DNA from: Cavia porcellus
Lineage: Eukaryota > Chordata > Mammalia > Rodentia > Caviidae
Direction of reading: 5' to 3'
Assembly (NCBI RefSeq): GCF_034190915.1
Contig: NW_026947485.1
Span: 131,270,337 to 131,334,336 of the forward strand
Length of the DNA stretch: 64,000 nucleotides
Below the pieces are notes generated by a model. The model was given only the letters and a program-made list of their open reading frames with translations, had not been told where the DNA came from and made no database searches. Of this stretch, positions 36,254 to 47,685 are shown piece by piece. The translations under genes and the position numbers were made by a program. Numbering within the stretch: position 1 is the first letter of the stretch; each line of letters begins with the position of its first letter.

Positions 36254-36378
36254 GCTGGATGTGGTTCACATCTGTAATCCTAGCACCTAGGAGGCAGAGG
36301 CAGGAGAATTGTTGCAAGTTCAAAGCCAATGTGAGCTCTGCATAGTGAGTTAATTCAAGGCCACCCTGAACTTTACTC
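36254..36378 (+). repeat. B1/Alu-like SINE
   Basis: 'gctggatgtggttcacatct', 'gtaatcctagcacctaggag', 'gcagaggcaggagaattg' and 'gttcaaagcc' form a 7SL-derived SINE monomer with A- and B-box regions. An extra 'aattcaaggccaccctgaa' stretch ends it. There is no long A-tail and several positions have changed, so it is not young. It abuts the LINE-1 tail and is nested in the ERV. 7SL SINEs with this wording occur in rodents. Confidence 0.8.
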
Positions 36379-36689
36379 CCAAAAGTGGCATAAAAGTCAG
36401 TAAAAATGTAAAAGCTTAGGAACACATGCCAAATATATTCAATGGATAGAAAACAGGCAGCAAGCCTCATGAACAACATCTTAAAATATCATACTGAATA
36501 TAAATTTCCTTACCCATGGTATGAAGTCTTGCATACATAAGAACCATTCTAAGCCCATGAACTATCACAGTGTCTTGTAAAAACAAGGCAGATGAAAATT
36601 TATAGTCTGAGAGAGATAGAGAGAGTGGGAGTATGGGGAATCTAATCTTATCAATTGGTGAATCAGGGATCTGAATCATGCTCCGAAAG

Positions 36690-37030
36690 ACGTTACTAGG
36701 AAGTCAGTTCTGATGTAGGGAGGAGCTGGACTTCTTTGATCCTCTGTTCTTTATACCCTTGATGAAATAATTCAGGCCATGCAGAGGTACAGGTAGAATT
36801 TATTGTAAAGTAGATATAGAGAGAATTATGCCTTCAAGCCAGAAAGCATCAGCATCGACTACAAATTTGGATACATTTTTATCCACCAAAGAGTTACTCT
36901 GGGGGCCCCAGGTAACTAGGATAATTAAGATGGTAATCAACACTTTAAGATAATTTCCTGGACTGCACGATTTTACTGATGCAAATCTGCCAGGGAGAAG
37001 GACCACGGGGCTAGTTAATGACACTGTATG
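36690..37030 (-). mobile_element. ERV 5' LTR (decayed)
   Basis: Homologous to 32,240-32,640, with the same block order. On the minus strand the 'tttacaataaattctacc' segment supplies an AATAAA polyadenylation signal in the expected 3' part of an LTR. It lies upstream of gag on the minus strand, so it is the 5' LTR. No clear primer-binding site could be read next to it. LTR-LTR divergence of roughly a quarter of positions implies an old insertion. Confidence 0.55.
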
Positions 37031-37084
37031 TTGATTCTGGGCTTACTTGAGGCTCATTTATAAAAAAACCATTTTATTATTTTT

Positions 37085-37880
37085 CTATTGCTATATATTT
37101 TTGTTTCATAATGAGCATATTCCTATGAAGTATTCGTACATATAAATATCACCTCTTGATCCTTTTTTCTGTCTTCTTCAGACTGTATTAGAACTTCTCC
37201 ATCCTTAATCTGCCCTTTTATATACCCTTCCTAGCTCAGTCACATACATGCTATGATGTCTCTTAGGACACACCATGTTTCTTCCACAATTAAAAAAATT
37301 ACAATGAAATTCATTCCCATTTGGTTAACAGTTGTATGAGCTCTGACAAATGAAGAGAGTTGTAGAACCACTACAATCAGCATAAAATTTCATCACTGCA
37401 AAATAGTCTGTGGAGTCATCATTGGAGAAAACCACTCCCCCATCCCAACCTATGGCAAGCACTAATCTGTTCGCTGTACTCATGGTTTTACTTCTTCCAG
37501 AACACTATGAAAAAGGAATTACACAGGATGTAACCTTTTGAGAGTGAATTCTTTGACTTAGCGCAATGCACTTGCAATTTGTGCATTTGGCATCAATAAT
37601 TTATTGTCATTGTTTTAATGGCTGGTTATAGTGTCCATCCGTGGCTGTACCCCAGTCTGTTCATCTGTTCACCAACTGAAGGACAATGGTTTAGTTTAAG
37701 TTTTCAATGGTGATTATAGAGCTGACATGCTCATTCACATACTGGTTCTTTTTGTCTTGTGAATGTTAGTTTTCACTTCCCTTGAGTGAATACCTAAGGT
37801 GAACTTGCTAGATGATAGGAACCCTGTGTTTGTAAACTCTTAGTCTTTCTTCAAAGCCTTCCAGATTCTCCTGACAGTTG
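37085..37880 (-). repeat. Old LINE-1 (L1M-like) segment
   Basis: On the plus strand 'gttgtagaaccactacaatc', 'cctatggcaagcactaatct', 'gacttagcgcaatgcact', 'atggctggttatagtgtcca', 'gtctgttcatctgttcacca' and 'gaatacctaaggtgaacttg' keep the order of an ancient LINE-1 segment widely seen in mammals, here in reverse. It is the best-preserved copy of the type also seen at 1.5-2.1 kb. Confidence 0.65.
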
Positions 37881-39059
37881 AATATACACATAGTATTTAA
37901 ATTCCTGCTCTCTACAAATGTTCAAGCAAACACAATTTTATTTTGCAAATACAATTTTTAAGCCAGAAGAGATCTGACTTGAGAAGTTGGACCTTCTCAT
38001 ATAAATGACCAAGGTGAGGTCAAGGAAGAGGATGTCCTTTAATTAAAGTCATTTAACTGGGTACATCAAGACAAATGATCTTTTAATACCCCGTCATTTT
38101 CAGGAGTGTTAACTTTTGATAAAAATGATATTAGCTTAATAATTTAAATAACCAGAATGATTGCTAGCCACCAATGGGCGGTTTTTTAAATGTTTTTTAT
38201 TTATCAAAACTATTTTTACAGTTACATAACCCTGCTCCCCTTTAGCTTTTCCCAAGGAACCCACCAACGTCCACCTTGTCTCTCAGGCCACAAACTGTTA
38301 ACTATCCTTGATAAGCAGAGCCTACGAAACTCCCCATCACAGGACAGAATTCAATAAGCATTTGATAAGAGGAAAAAGTTCTTGAAAAATATATCCACAT
38401 GATCACATAAAATCTATAGTCCATATAGCTTTCACATCACAGGTGAAAACTGGCAGGTAAGAAAGGCATTGGACTGTAGCAAACCAGTGTGCAATGGTCC
38501 CAGCTTCTGCCTAGGCACCACCTGGAGGAACCAGCCCACTGCAATCTTTCCCCATGCAGGGACCACTTGTAAGGACCTTGTCCTTGTAGTTTGTCACCTT
38601 GACTGAGGGGTGAACAAGGATGAAAAACAAACAGATACAGAGTTAGTTTAACCTGTGGGCAGCCAGGCGGCTCTTGCCTCTGTAGCCCCTGAGAGTATGG
38701 CTCATCCTACTTTTAGTCACTCAGATACAGGTACGAGCAATTAAGGTAACACTAGAGCCATCTGCCTTCCATTGTCCACTTGCACCTGCTTAGGTAAACA
38801 ATCTCAGCTATACTGCCTTTCCCCTAGAAGCTGCAGCGTGCCATCACCCCTGCTTGTTTCTCCTTTGGGGCTCACATGGAGCCAATTAGACCTCAGTTCC
38901 CTGTAACTGGTCTCCTATATTGGATGCTTTTTGATACGCTTCTTTTGTCTTCAAAGTGCCTTGAAATGACTGACCATATATTACAATGCAATATGAAGAA
39001 TGTGTTTTTATCATTCATTGTACCCATTTCTTCTCTTTCTCCATGAAATGTTTATAGAC
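37881..39059. other. Unique non-coding sequence
   Basis: No gene or confident repeat. A 12-of-14 CTCF-like match (reverse orientation, GCACCACCTGGAGG) lies at 38,515-38,528. Parts of 38.2-38.9 kb might be an unrecognised LTR. Confidence 0.45.
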
Positions 39060-39612
39060 CTCTTTTCATGTGTTACTTCTGGAGATGAAGGTGTGAACAA
39101 GACAAATATTTTCTGTGATCCCAGACAGATTTCAGTATATCAGAAAAAATGGGTGTCCCATGTCATGGTGATGTTTTGGGAGTGTGTGGCAGGTGAGCTC
39201 ATGGAACAGCAGCGGGTGGTGATGTCTGAGAAAGAGCCAAAAGAAGAGGAGCCAGGAGCCAGGAGGAAACCAGGAGTATGAGCATTCCAGGCAGAGGGAA
39301 CAGGGTGTGAAAGGAGGGAAGGAGCATGGAGCCTCAAAAACAGCATCCAGAGACCAGGAGCAAGGACTGCGCAGGGTGAATGAGGAAAGAGTGATGGAAA
39401 GCGAGACCCAAGAGAAAGCAGAGGACAGAGGATGGGGGCTTTGGAAGCCAGAGTAGGGATTTTAGACTTAATTCCAACAACATTGGGAGATAATTGAGGG
39501 GTTTTAACAGAAAATGTCACAATCATCTTTGCACCTTTTAAATAAGACTTTGGCTTCTATGAAGAGACTGGTTGGAGAAGGTAAAGGATGCACAGATGGA
39601 GACCATTTACGA
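39060..39612 (-). repeat. L2 LINE, part 1 (split by MLT1)
   Basis: Reverse orientation. 'aaggtgtgaacaagacaaat', 'gagcattccaggcagaggga', 'ggattttagacttaattcc', 'aggggttttaacagaaaatg' and 'agagactggttggagaagg' match the L2 3' half. It breaks off exactly where an MLT1-type LTR starts and resumes at 40,125. A 128-codon minus frame over it is not a gene. Confidence 0.8.
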
Positions 39613-40124
39613 GGCTGGATCCAGACTCAATTACTGTGTAACTAAGTACCCCCAACTTAGCATTCTACAGCAAGTCCGCCTGTGGATCAGAAGTCCTGCA
39701 CAGCTCAACTGGTGCTACTGGCTTATGGTCTCACAAGACTGCAGGGCAGAAGTCCTCCAGATCACTGGACCTTCTCATCTGAAGGCCCAGTGAGGAAGGT
39801 TCCACCCCCGCACCCACCATATGGCTGTTGGCAGGTTGGATTCCCCACAGGCTGTTGAGCAGACATCAGTTCTATGCCGGCTGTTACTGGAATTTGTCAT
39901 ACAGGGTCCTCCATTGGGCAGCAGCCCGCATGGCACCGGGCTGCCCTCAGAACAAACACATGAGAAAACCAGAGGAAAACCAGAGGGCTTTTTAACCTAT
40001 TCTAGAAGTCACATGCCAGCAGGGTTAGCTGCTGGCTATTTATTAGAAGAAAATGGGGAAGATTATACCCAGTGAGAATGTAAGAAGGTGAGGTCCCTGG
40101 GGGCTGTATTAGGGACTACCACCA
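39613..40124 (-). mobile_element. MLT1-type MaLR solo LTR nested in L2
   Basis: On the plus strand the block opens 'ttactgtgtaactaagtacc', continues 'ctggtgctactggcttatgg', 'tctcacaagactgcagggca', 'gaccttctcatctgaaggcc' and 'atatggctgttggcaggttg', and ends 'ggctgtattagggactacca'. That is a reversed MLT1-group LTR over nearly full length. The L2 on either side joins in register once it is removed. An 84-codon open frame inside it is fortuitous. Confidence 0.75.
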
Positions 40125-40475
40125 TGGAGGTTGCTGCAATGATCCAATGGTGGCGGATACAAAGGAGTATGAACCTAGAGATCCTATTGATACACTTCTT
40201 ACTGAAAAATAAGGGTGATATTTAAAAGAACTGGTAAGTCATACTAGTTGAGTGGACATGTTAGATAAAGGAATCATAGATTTTAGAACAGGTTCCAGAT
40301 TTCAAGCTCGAGTTTTTATTCACTGAAAATGAGAGAGATGCTAAGTGAAGCTTTGGACATATTAGATTTCAGGGGCCTGTGAGGCATCTAATTTCAATAT
40401 CAGGTGGGTGGTTGGTTAAATGTTAATATTTGGAGTTCATATGAAAGTTATGGTTCAGAAGATAAATTTAGCACT
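40125..40475 (-). repeat. L2 LINE, part 2 (split by MLT1)
   Basis: Begins 'ggaggttgctgcaatgatcc' and 'ggtggcggata', the text that follows the breakpoint of part 1 in L2. It goes on through 'ctttggacatattagatttc', 'ggggcctgtgaggcatctaa' and 'ggagttcatatgaaagttat'. It ends against the retroviral integrase remnant. Confidence 0.75.
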
Positions 40476-40689
40476 TGTCACCAAAGTTGGAAACTGAATC
40501 CTGCCATAGCTTTCTGACTTCCCAGAAGCATAAGTTTCCTAGTGATAAGTGGGTCTCTGGGAACGAGGTGAATGAGTTCTTCCTTACCCCATCCTGTGGA
40601 TTTATGGTCACACAGCACCACATAGTGACCACAGGCACAGGGTATGTCCCACATCTAACAGGACAACCCAGCCTCATACACTGTCATCT

Positions 40690-41170
40690 CTAAGCTGCAC
40701 TCCAGTTGTGCAGCTCCTTGAAGAAGTTGTTGGCGATCTCTATGGGAACAGCAATATCTGGGTTATTCGGTACGTGGGGGACCAGTGTAGTGACACCTAC
40801 TTTGCCGTGAAACTGGCTTCTTGGTCTGATGCAGCATTTTTCATGATGTCATTAAATCTGTGAGTCTTGGGCTAGTAGGTGCTGACTGAGGCACTATGAA
40901 TTAGAAAGACAAAGCTATACCCAGAAAGCATGTCGTGAATAACAAGACAATATATTCATCTTTCCAGGGTAGAAAGATGGTTGTTTCCAATTAAATGAAG
41001 TGTGTCTGTCTTTTTGGGAGATAATGGCATCCACTATTTTGGACAGGTTGGACATGTAGCACAAACAACATTTAGTTTAGCTTTGGTGGAAGGGAGACAC
41101 TGCCCCTTTGACCCCCATGACTGTCCCATGAAGAGTCCAACCCTGGCATATCCATAGTCACCTGATGTTT
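40690..41170 (-). pseudogene. pol: ERV pol remnant: integrase
   Basis: On the minus strand three integrase landmarks occur in order, in shifting frames. 'VVCATCPTC' (41,043-41,069) corresponds to the Cys-x2-Cys of the N-terminal HHCC zinc site. 'ASDQEASFTAK' (40,800-40,832) corresponds to the second catalytic Asp region of the D,D-35-E core. 'HVPNNPDIAVPIEIANN' (40,726-40,776) corresponds to the stretch holding the catalytic Glu. The Asp-to-Glu spacing is about 29 codons, so there is a small deletion with a frameshift between them. Stops are present elsewhere. It is a dead fragment. The wording of the core suggests an ERV-L-like element, but class is inferred. It is separate from the 32-37-kb provirus, and no LTR, RT or protease was recognised beside it. 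Confidence 0.65.
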
Positions 41171-43304
41171 ACAGTTAAATCATCCCACCTGGCCAGCTGT
41201 GGAGCCCTTCCCACAAAGGATACTTATTGATATAAGTTTACACATAATGCCTACTATAGTTATTCTTCTGGGTCCATGTGACTGTTTCTGTTCCAGATTT
41301 CTTTGTTTCCAATATTCTGATCCAAATGATCCAATTCCAAATGAGCCATTCTGCATTACTCAGAAATCCTTCCTTCAAGTCATTTTTTTGCATACAAAGT
41401 GGGTAACCAGGTGTGCTGAATGCTTGAAGCCAATGAATCAAAACTGGGTCTTCTCTTCCTTCAATTTTCTAGGTATTGTAGAGAACCACATAACATGCCC
41501 ACATCAATGAAACTTTGTATCTTTCCTTAGAATTCTGATGAGATTATTCTGGCCTTTCCACCTCATTTAATATTAGCCATTTTTTTCTTTCCAAGTTTTT
41601 AAGAGTCATTTCATCAAGGCAAGACAGTCTACTCTAACAGTTCACAAGAAGTTCTCTGAAGAGAGTTGGAAGCAAAAGCAGACTAAAGCCAATGAAAAGA
41701 CACACAAACTGATGGGGGTGATTTAAGGAGACCTGTGTAGATCACCAAGAGTGGTTTATGAAGCCATAGGCCTGTGCAAGTCAAGAAGTAAACTGAGAAT
41801 GAAAATGTGTTCTTCGGAGGTAGTATCCCCGAGACCAGTGGTGTCTGTGGAAAGAGCAACATCAGTGGTACAGTGGGCCCACTACCATATTTAGAATGAA
41901 AGGAAGGAGGTAAAAGTGAAATCAAAGAAATTAAATGTTGAAGAGAGGAAAGAAATAGGATGATGCCTAGAAAGGGCTCTGGATTAAGGGTGTATTTTAT
42001 TCTGTTTTTTGTTTTGTTTTTAAGTTTGGAGAGATTTGAATGCTAGTACTAGTGTGAAGTATAAAGTAGGTACAGGAAACAAACACAAAAAGAGAATTAG
42101 GGAAAAAAAGGAAGGAGAGAAAAGGTAAAAGAAAGGCAGGGAGGAAGAGTGTGTGCCTGACTCCCAGGGCCTAATTCCTAGAGAGAAGACTAGCACAAGA
42201 AAATCTAAGTCCAGGTGGAGGGATTGCTGTGATGGTAAAGGACTGTCTCCACACTGACACAGACAGGAGGAGAAACAAGTAACTGGGAATGTGGTGGTGG
42301 GCACTGAGGGTAAGTCAGATGGTTCCGTGAGCAGATGATGAGGTTATTTGTTGAGTCTGCAGTGCACGAAAAGCAACAGGTTTGATGATGGTGGGCAATA
42401 TCTGGACAGATGGTGCACAGAAGAAGAGCAGATGACGATGGCACTGAGGTGCACAGAGAGAGGTGATAACTCGAGATAACCTGACAGGTTACATCAGCTC
42501 AAGCAGGTCCAGAGAACGGGAAAGCATGGGGAGCACGGACACACCTCCAACCCTAAGGGACCAGGGAAATTAGGGCGTAGTGGTCCTAGAGGAAGTTAGG
42601 TTTAGTTAGCAGAAAGTGTAGAAATTTTGAGCGTATAGAAGAATACTTTTTTCAAAATCAAAGAGCTGAAGTTTCTGAAGAATAAAAAGAAGAATTTGCG
42701 GGTAAGAAGTGAAATCAAGATTATGTAAGGGAGGAGAAAACATGGGACAAATAAATGCTATGACTTTTTTAAAAAATGATTTTTCTATGTTTAAAGCAAC
42801 AAACACACCAGTTTTTCCTGATCATTAGTATAAACGGTGTCTTTCCCAAGACAAATCAGTTGGGACAATTTGTAAAATTGTATTAGAAGAAACCTCAACT
42901 GAAATTAAAGTTGATTACTTGCTCTGATCTAAACTGACATATTGCTTTTAAGAATATATTCATGTATGGGTATTAAAATAGTTCATCATTTTATTGAGAT
43001 TACAATTAAATACGATCATCTCTTGTTTCTTTGACTTCATCCTGACATGCTTAAGTCTTTTGTTATTATATTTAAGAGGTGTACTTTTTTGTCTTTGAAT
43101 GCAACCTATGTAACCAACCAAGTCTTAACTATAATCCTGTTTTTCATTTCTATCAAGAGTCATAAACATTATTTTCATTCTTTCATCTGGATTAGAGAAA
43201 TACAAACTTATGGGAGAGAATAGATATAGCTGTATCTTTCAAATGTAAGCGTATATTTGCATCTGAGAAATTTTCACTAGTGTCAATTGCATCCTTCGTT
43301 AAAG
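41171..43304. other. Mostly unrecognised sequence
   Basis: The first few hundred bases may be a further decayed part of the integrase-bearing element, since its upstream pol would lie here, but no motif can be read. Purine-rich stretches occur at 42,080-42,150. No gene recognised. Confidence 0.4.
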
Positions 43305-43560
43305 CTGAGGAAGCACATTAGGAAATAAGGACAGGACCCAGGTTGTCCTTAAACTGTTGAGAGAAGATTGTGCTTAAGGTCTGGACTTCATCCTGGAGGC
43401 AATGAAGATTCAGTAGACTTCTTTCTGAATGTAAATTTCATCATCAGAATTGGGTTTAAGTAAGACAGCTGGCAGCTAGGTGGACACGGGAGTGGCGAGA
43501 GAGAGACTGGAGGTAAGAAGAAAACCATGTGGACGAGAAATTCTGAGTCTTGTCTACACA
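43305..43560 (-). repeat. L2 LINE fragment
   Basis: 'ggtctggacttcatcctgga', 'ggcaatgaagattcag', 'agacagctggcagctaggtg' and 'gagagagactggaggtaaga' match L2 in reverse orientation. It repeats part of the L2 text at 39.5 kb, so it is a different copy. Confidence 0.65.
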
Positions 43561-44228
43561 AGTGACCAAAAGTAGAAATTTGGTACTTGTTTTGTCGTCA
43601 CCCTAGAAAGATCCTTATTTCTGATCTTAGTTTTTTTCACTATTCCAACTTCAATTTCATTCTTCTCATGTGACCCCAAATACCTTTCTGAGACATATAT
43701 GATTTATGTTAAGGAGTAACACTTTTCCAACATCCATAAAACTGGGGGAGATAAATAAAAAACAATTGCATGATTATCACTGCATGATCACAATTAGAAT
43801 ATTCTTCCAGCCTGAAACTGGTTTTTGTTTTCCCCTGGTGACGTTTTCAGACTTTCATTATAAATGAATAACCTTGGTAACCATGTCACACATTTTCCTG
43901 TGATCTGAAACATATTCAATTAATGAGATGATGATCTTTATTTATCTATGAAACGTGACACCATTAGCTGTTAGCCAAACATACAGAGGTGAGGTCGAAA
44001 CATTGAATCTGAATCTTGATGTTTTTCTAAACAACATGTGGGTAAAATTAATGTAAATTCCTATATAACTAATGATTTTGATATCAAAGCCGATACATTA
44101 TAACTTCATATTTGAATATGAATAAAGAACCATCCAGCTATTTACTAATATTCAGTGTTCCAGTTACAAAAATTTATATTTATCCAACCATCTAAAGCTA
44201 GATTTGGCCATGTGACTTGCTATGGGCA
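43561..44228. other. Unique non-coding sequence
   Basis: AT-rich. No gene or repeat recognised. Confidence 0.5.
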
Positions 44229-44344
44229 AAGAAATTTAGTGGCAGGGGCTGGAAATTTAGCTCAGTGGCACAAGCACCTGCCTTGCAAGCATGCAGTCTT
44301 GAGTTCAATAAAAAAAAAAAAAAAAAACAAGAAATTTAGTGGCA
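44229..44344 (+). repeat. ID SINE with perfect 16-bp target-site duplication
   Basis: The body runs 44,245-44,327 and starts GGGGCTGG. A pol III A box TAGCTCAGTGG lies at 44,258-44,268, 'gcctgccttgcaagc'-type text follows, and a B-box region GAGTTCAATA runs into an A-tail of about 17 residues. AAGAAATTTAGTGGCA occurs exactly at 44,229-44,244 and again at 44,329-44,344. The element ends right after the B box and lacks the usual 'cccagcacc' end. ID elements derive from BC1/tRNA-Ala and are restricted to rodents. The identical flanks mean a recent insertion. Confidence 0.92.
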
Positions 44345-45909
44345 AAGAGTACATGTCTCTTTCACGTAGAAGTTTAAGAATCAGTGAGTTTTTTTGCTGT
44401 GCTATCTTCACCCTATGCCTTGGGCACTGGTAAAATGCACAGTGGCTGCCCTCACAGGCTGAGGCCCTGGATGAGGATCAAGCGACATGAAATAGTGCTT
44501 TCAGTATCACAGGAGGGATATGGATTTTGAATAAGAAGTAAAACTTGTTATTTTAAGTTATCCAGACTTGAGATTGTTCATTACAAGTATAAGTAACCTA
44601 TCTTGACAGGTCAAGAAAGTATTTGTGTACTGCACACCCATATTGTATTTGGAGTCATTTTTACAAGAAAGAAACACGGAGCGGTAAGGTAGTGTGGGTG
44701 TAACAAAACATTGTAGAAAATAGTCTTTGAATTGTCACTAGAAATAGATGAAAATAACCCACTTGTTCCTTTATGCTTAACATATACTGCTGTAAAGCAA
44801 TCAAATAGTTTGTCTTAAGTGCTTAGGTTAGAGAAGGAGGTGGAGGAGTTGAAAGTACAAAATAAAAAATGTACAAAGCAATGCAAAGTTCTCTAGATTT
44901 TAAAAAAAAACCAAAGAAGTATAAATCAATAGAAATGTCTGTAATCACAGAGACCAAATCACCTGTTGAGTGGTATGTCTGTGGCTCCTCATCTGAAATT
45001 AGCCTGTGGGTATATCTCTCACCAGCCAATCACTGCTTAGAGAACCACTGTAACCTTTGGAAGACAGGCGGGGTCTTTCATATCTACCCATTGTGCATGA
45101 GGTAGCCATGGTGTGATGGCCAAAGACTGGTTACTCCTCAAGAAAGATGTTTCTGAAGAGCCTTTCTCCTAAACACTTGACACTCTACCATGTTAATATG
45201 TTTTCTTGCTTAGAGCGTCTTTCCTTTGTGTCTGTTGGAGTATTCTACACAGAGAAAGGTCTGATGGGCATTAAAATGCCTGATGAAAGGATAAAATCAT
45301 GACCCAACTTTCCAGTTGCTTTATCTGACTCATTGAACTTACCTTTAATTGTATTGGGGCGGGGGTCTCCAAGACTAACAGCACATCAGACAACTGTGTC
45401 CAGGGTATTCTGAGGGCTTGTATACTTGTGTTACTTGAGAAGTTTGGCATGTATGATTCAGTGCAATAGGAGATCGAGTTTTGCTTTTTTCTACATATTG
45501 GAAGTATCTGTCTCCATAACAAGGGTTATAACATCCTTTAACATGATTCCAAGAATAGAATTAATTCTACCCATAGAAAACCAAAATCTTGGTAAAGAGT
45601 GCTTAGGGTTTTTTGGACAGGTATATTATCTCACAAAGCAATGGTCCACATGGTCCAAGGGAGGCAAAGTCTTCTAAATATTGAATACTTTTCAAAAACC
45701 AGTAAAGACCTCTCTGAACAAATACCTAAGTAAAAAACCAAAGGCTTAGTTTATTATTATCTATAAAAATGAGAAAAAGTATTAATAGGGTTTGGAATGT
45801 GTGTGAAGAAATAAACCTATGTTTAATATTTAGCTTACCTAGAACAGAATTCCAGGCTTATGTACATAATTTGCCCACTGAAAACTTTCACATACGTGAC
45901 AAATATGCA
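44345..45909. other. Unique non-coding sequence
   Basis: No gene or repeat family recognised. Confidence 0.5.
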
Positions 45910-46310
45910 TGTGATTAGTTTTATGTGCCAAGTTGACTGGATGTCCACATACATGATAAAACATTATTTCTGGTTGTGTACATCAGAGTATTTCTGGAGA
46001 AAATTAACATTTGTGTCTGTCCACCAAGTGAAGGTGGGGAGGCATCTTCCAAACCTTCAAGGGTCTGGATAGAACATAAAGGTGAGAGAAGGGTAAATCA
46101 TTGTGTCTTCTAGACTTAGAGTATCCATCTTCTGTCACCGGACTTCACAGCCCCTGGGTCTTGGGTCTTCGGACTCCCAAACATACTTTGTATTTGCCTA
46201 CTTCTACTATTCAGAAAATTTTGCTTCACTTTTTTCAAACATCTAGCATCACTGCTGAATGAACTCTGTTTTTCCTTTTTTACAGGAGTTGTTTCTGTGT
46301 GATTAGAATT
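45910..46310 (+). repeat. Old interspersed repeat, family not named
   Basis: 'gattagttttatgtgccaag', 'ttgactggatg', 'aaaacattatttctggttgt', 'gtatttctggagaaaattaa', 'gtctggatagaacataaagg' and 'ttgggtcttcggactcc' follow, in order, a common mammalian repeat that begins 'tgtgatggttaattttatgt'. I cannot assign the family name with certainty, but an LTR-type element is likely. Confidence 0.55.
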
Positions 46311-46722
46311 CTGAAATTTCACAATAATTCATCAATAAGTCCTTGAATATTTAGCTGATAATTTTATCACCTTTTAAAACATTTTTTTCTTTCTATTAGA
46401 CTTTTATTATTTAGATGTTGATAGTTGGATTATTCTTTTTATGTATATACTATTTATTTCAGATTTTTAAAATTTTTGCTTGTTTTTCCATGTATTTTTA
46501 TATTTTCTTTGTTTCTAGGAAGGTTGTCACATAACTTTCCTTTTAAATTTTTCCTTTTCCCCCAATATATGTTTTATATCTTAGAACAGTTCTATTCTTT
46601 TTCTTAATTCTTATTAAATTAATGGTTCTATTGTAACAATTGATTTCTTTTCAGATATTTACAAGTGTTTCCTCTCTCCAAAGTTTTAAAAAAAACTTTC
46701 ATTTTTTTTCTTCTTGTGAAGT

Positions 46723-46796
46723 CCTTTTTTTCCCCTTTGGTAGTGGGGGATCAAACCAGGCTTTGTGCCTGCTCACCTCTACCCCCACCCACTGAG
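46723..46796 (-). repeat. ID SINE, old 5'-truncated copy
   Basis: On the plus strand a T run (the A-tail) is followed by 'ggtagtgggggatcaaacc', the reversed ID 3' end and B box, and then 'gctcacctctacccccacc' and CCACTGAG, the reversed CTCAGTGG of the A box. The first 15 or so bases of the element are missing, and it is far more diverged than the copy at 44.2 kb. Confidence 0.65.
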
Positions 46797-47130
46797 TTTT
46801 TGCAACATGTTCTGTGTCCTCACCTTCAGAGAAGTGGCTTCCCTGAAGCACCTGGCAGTCTTTAGCTGCCTAAGTGCATTTAAGTAGCAGGCATCGAAGA
46901 GCTCATTGGGAAGCTGTGTGATTGGGTTTTACTTTAACTTGATCTGGCTGAGCCATTTTTGTTGATGAGCACACAACACTACTATCTCTAGATCTTTCCT
47001 TCTGAGATGATCATATGCTTTAGAGAATAATCTCTTCATCTCCTCTCTGATGGCTGATCATTCAGCTGCTAGACATCTGGAAGACAAAAAGGAAATGTGA
47101 CCAAGAGCTTCAGGTTCAGTAGGTTAATTT

Positions 47131-47155
47131 CCCACCCCCCCACCCCCCCTTTTTT
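47131..47155 (+). repeat. Poly-C tract
   Basis: A run of C interrupted by single A residues and followed by six T. Low-complexity sequence. Confidence 0.9.
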
Positions 47156-47264
47156 CAGTATTTCTTCTCTTCTGTCAAGTGATTTTTGTCTCTTTAATAC
47201 TGTTTTATTTCCCTTCCAAGCTCTCTTTACTGCATGACTCATTTCTGATCTTTTAATTAGTTTA

Positions 47265-47400
47265 TTCTGGCTTCTCTAATTAGAATGTGAGGTACAGTAA
47301 AGTAAGTTTTTTCCCTCTTTTTGTTCAGAGTTGTATTCTCAATGCCAAAAACAATGGCTTATTTATACACAGTACGTGCTGAATAAAAAATTAATGTATT
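47265..47400 (+). repeat. L2 LINE, 3' terminus
   Basis: 'ttagaatgtgaggtacagta', 'ttttgttcagagttgtattc' and 'cacagtacgtgctgaataaa' match the end of L2. Confidence 0.6.
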
Positions 47401-47579
47401 AGTTTAAATCATATGAAATTTCTTCTAATCAAAGCCTTTGGCTTTTGAAGTGTCAATTTCACATGTTTCAAACTAAAAAAGATCTGAATAAAGATTATTA
47501 GCATTTTCCTTTTGATATGAAATTGATTATAGGAAGTATTTAATGTCTTCTATTACTTATCATATATATACAAATAGTA

Positions 47580-47685
47580 AGTGAGGAAAGGCAAACCCAG
47601 AGACACTAAATGACTTGGTAACTTGCCCGAGATCACACTGTGTTAGGCAGCACTAGAACCAAGAGCAGGCTCTGGTATTATTAGA
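47580..47685 (-). repeat. MIR SINE fragment
   Basis: 'gtgaggaaaggcaaaccca', 'ggtaacttgcccgagatcac' and 'cactagaaccaagagcag' match the MIR centre in reverse. Confidence 0.7.

Noticed and set aside
39140..39526. 128-codon minus-strand frame
   Set aside because: It lies in L2 sequence. The frame is a by-product of the repeat.
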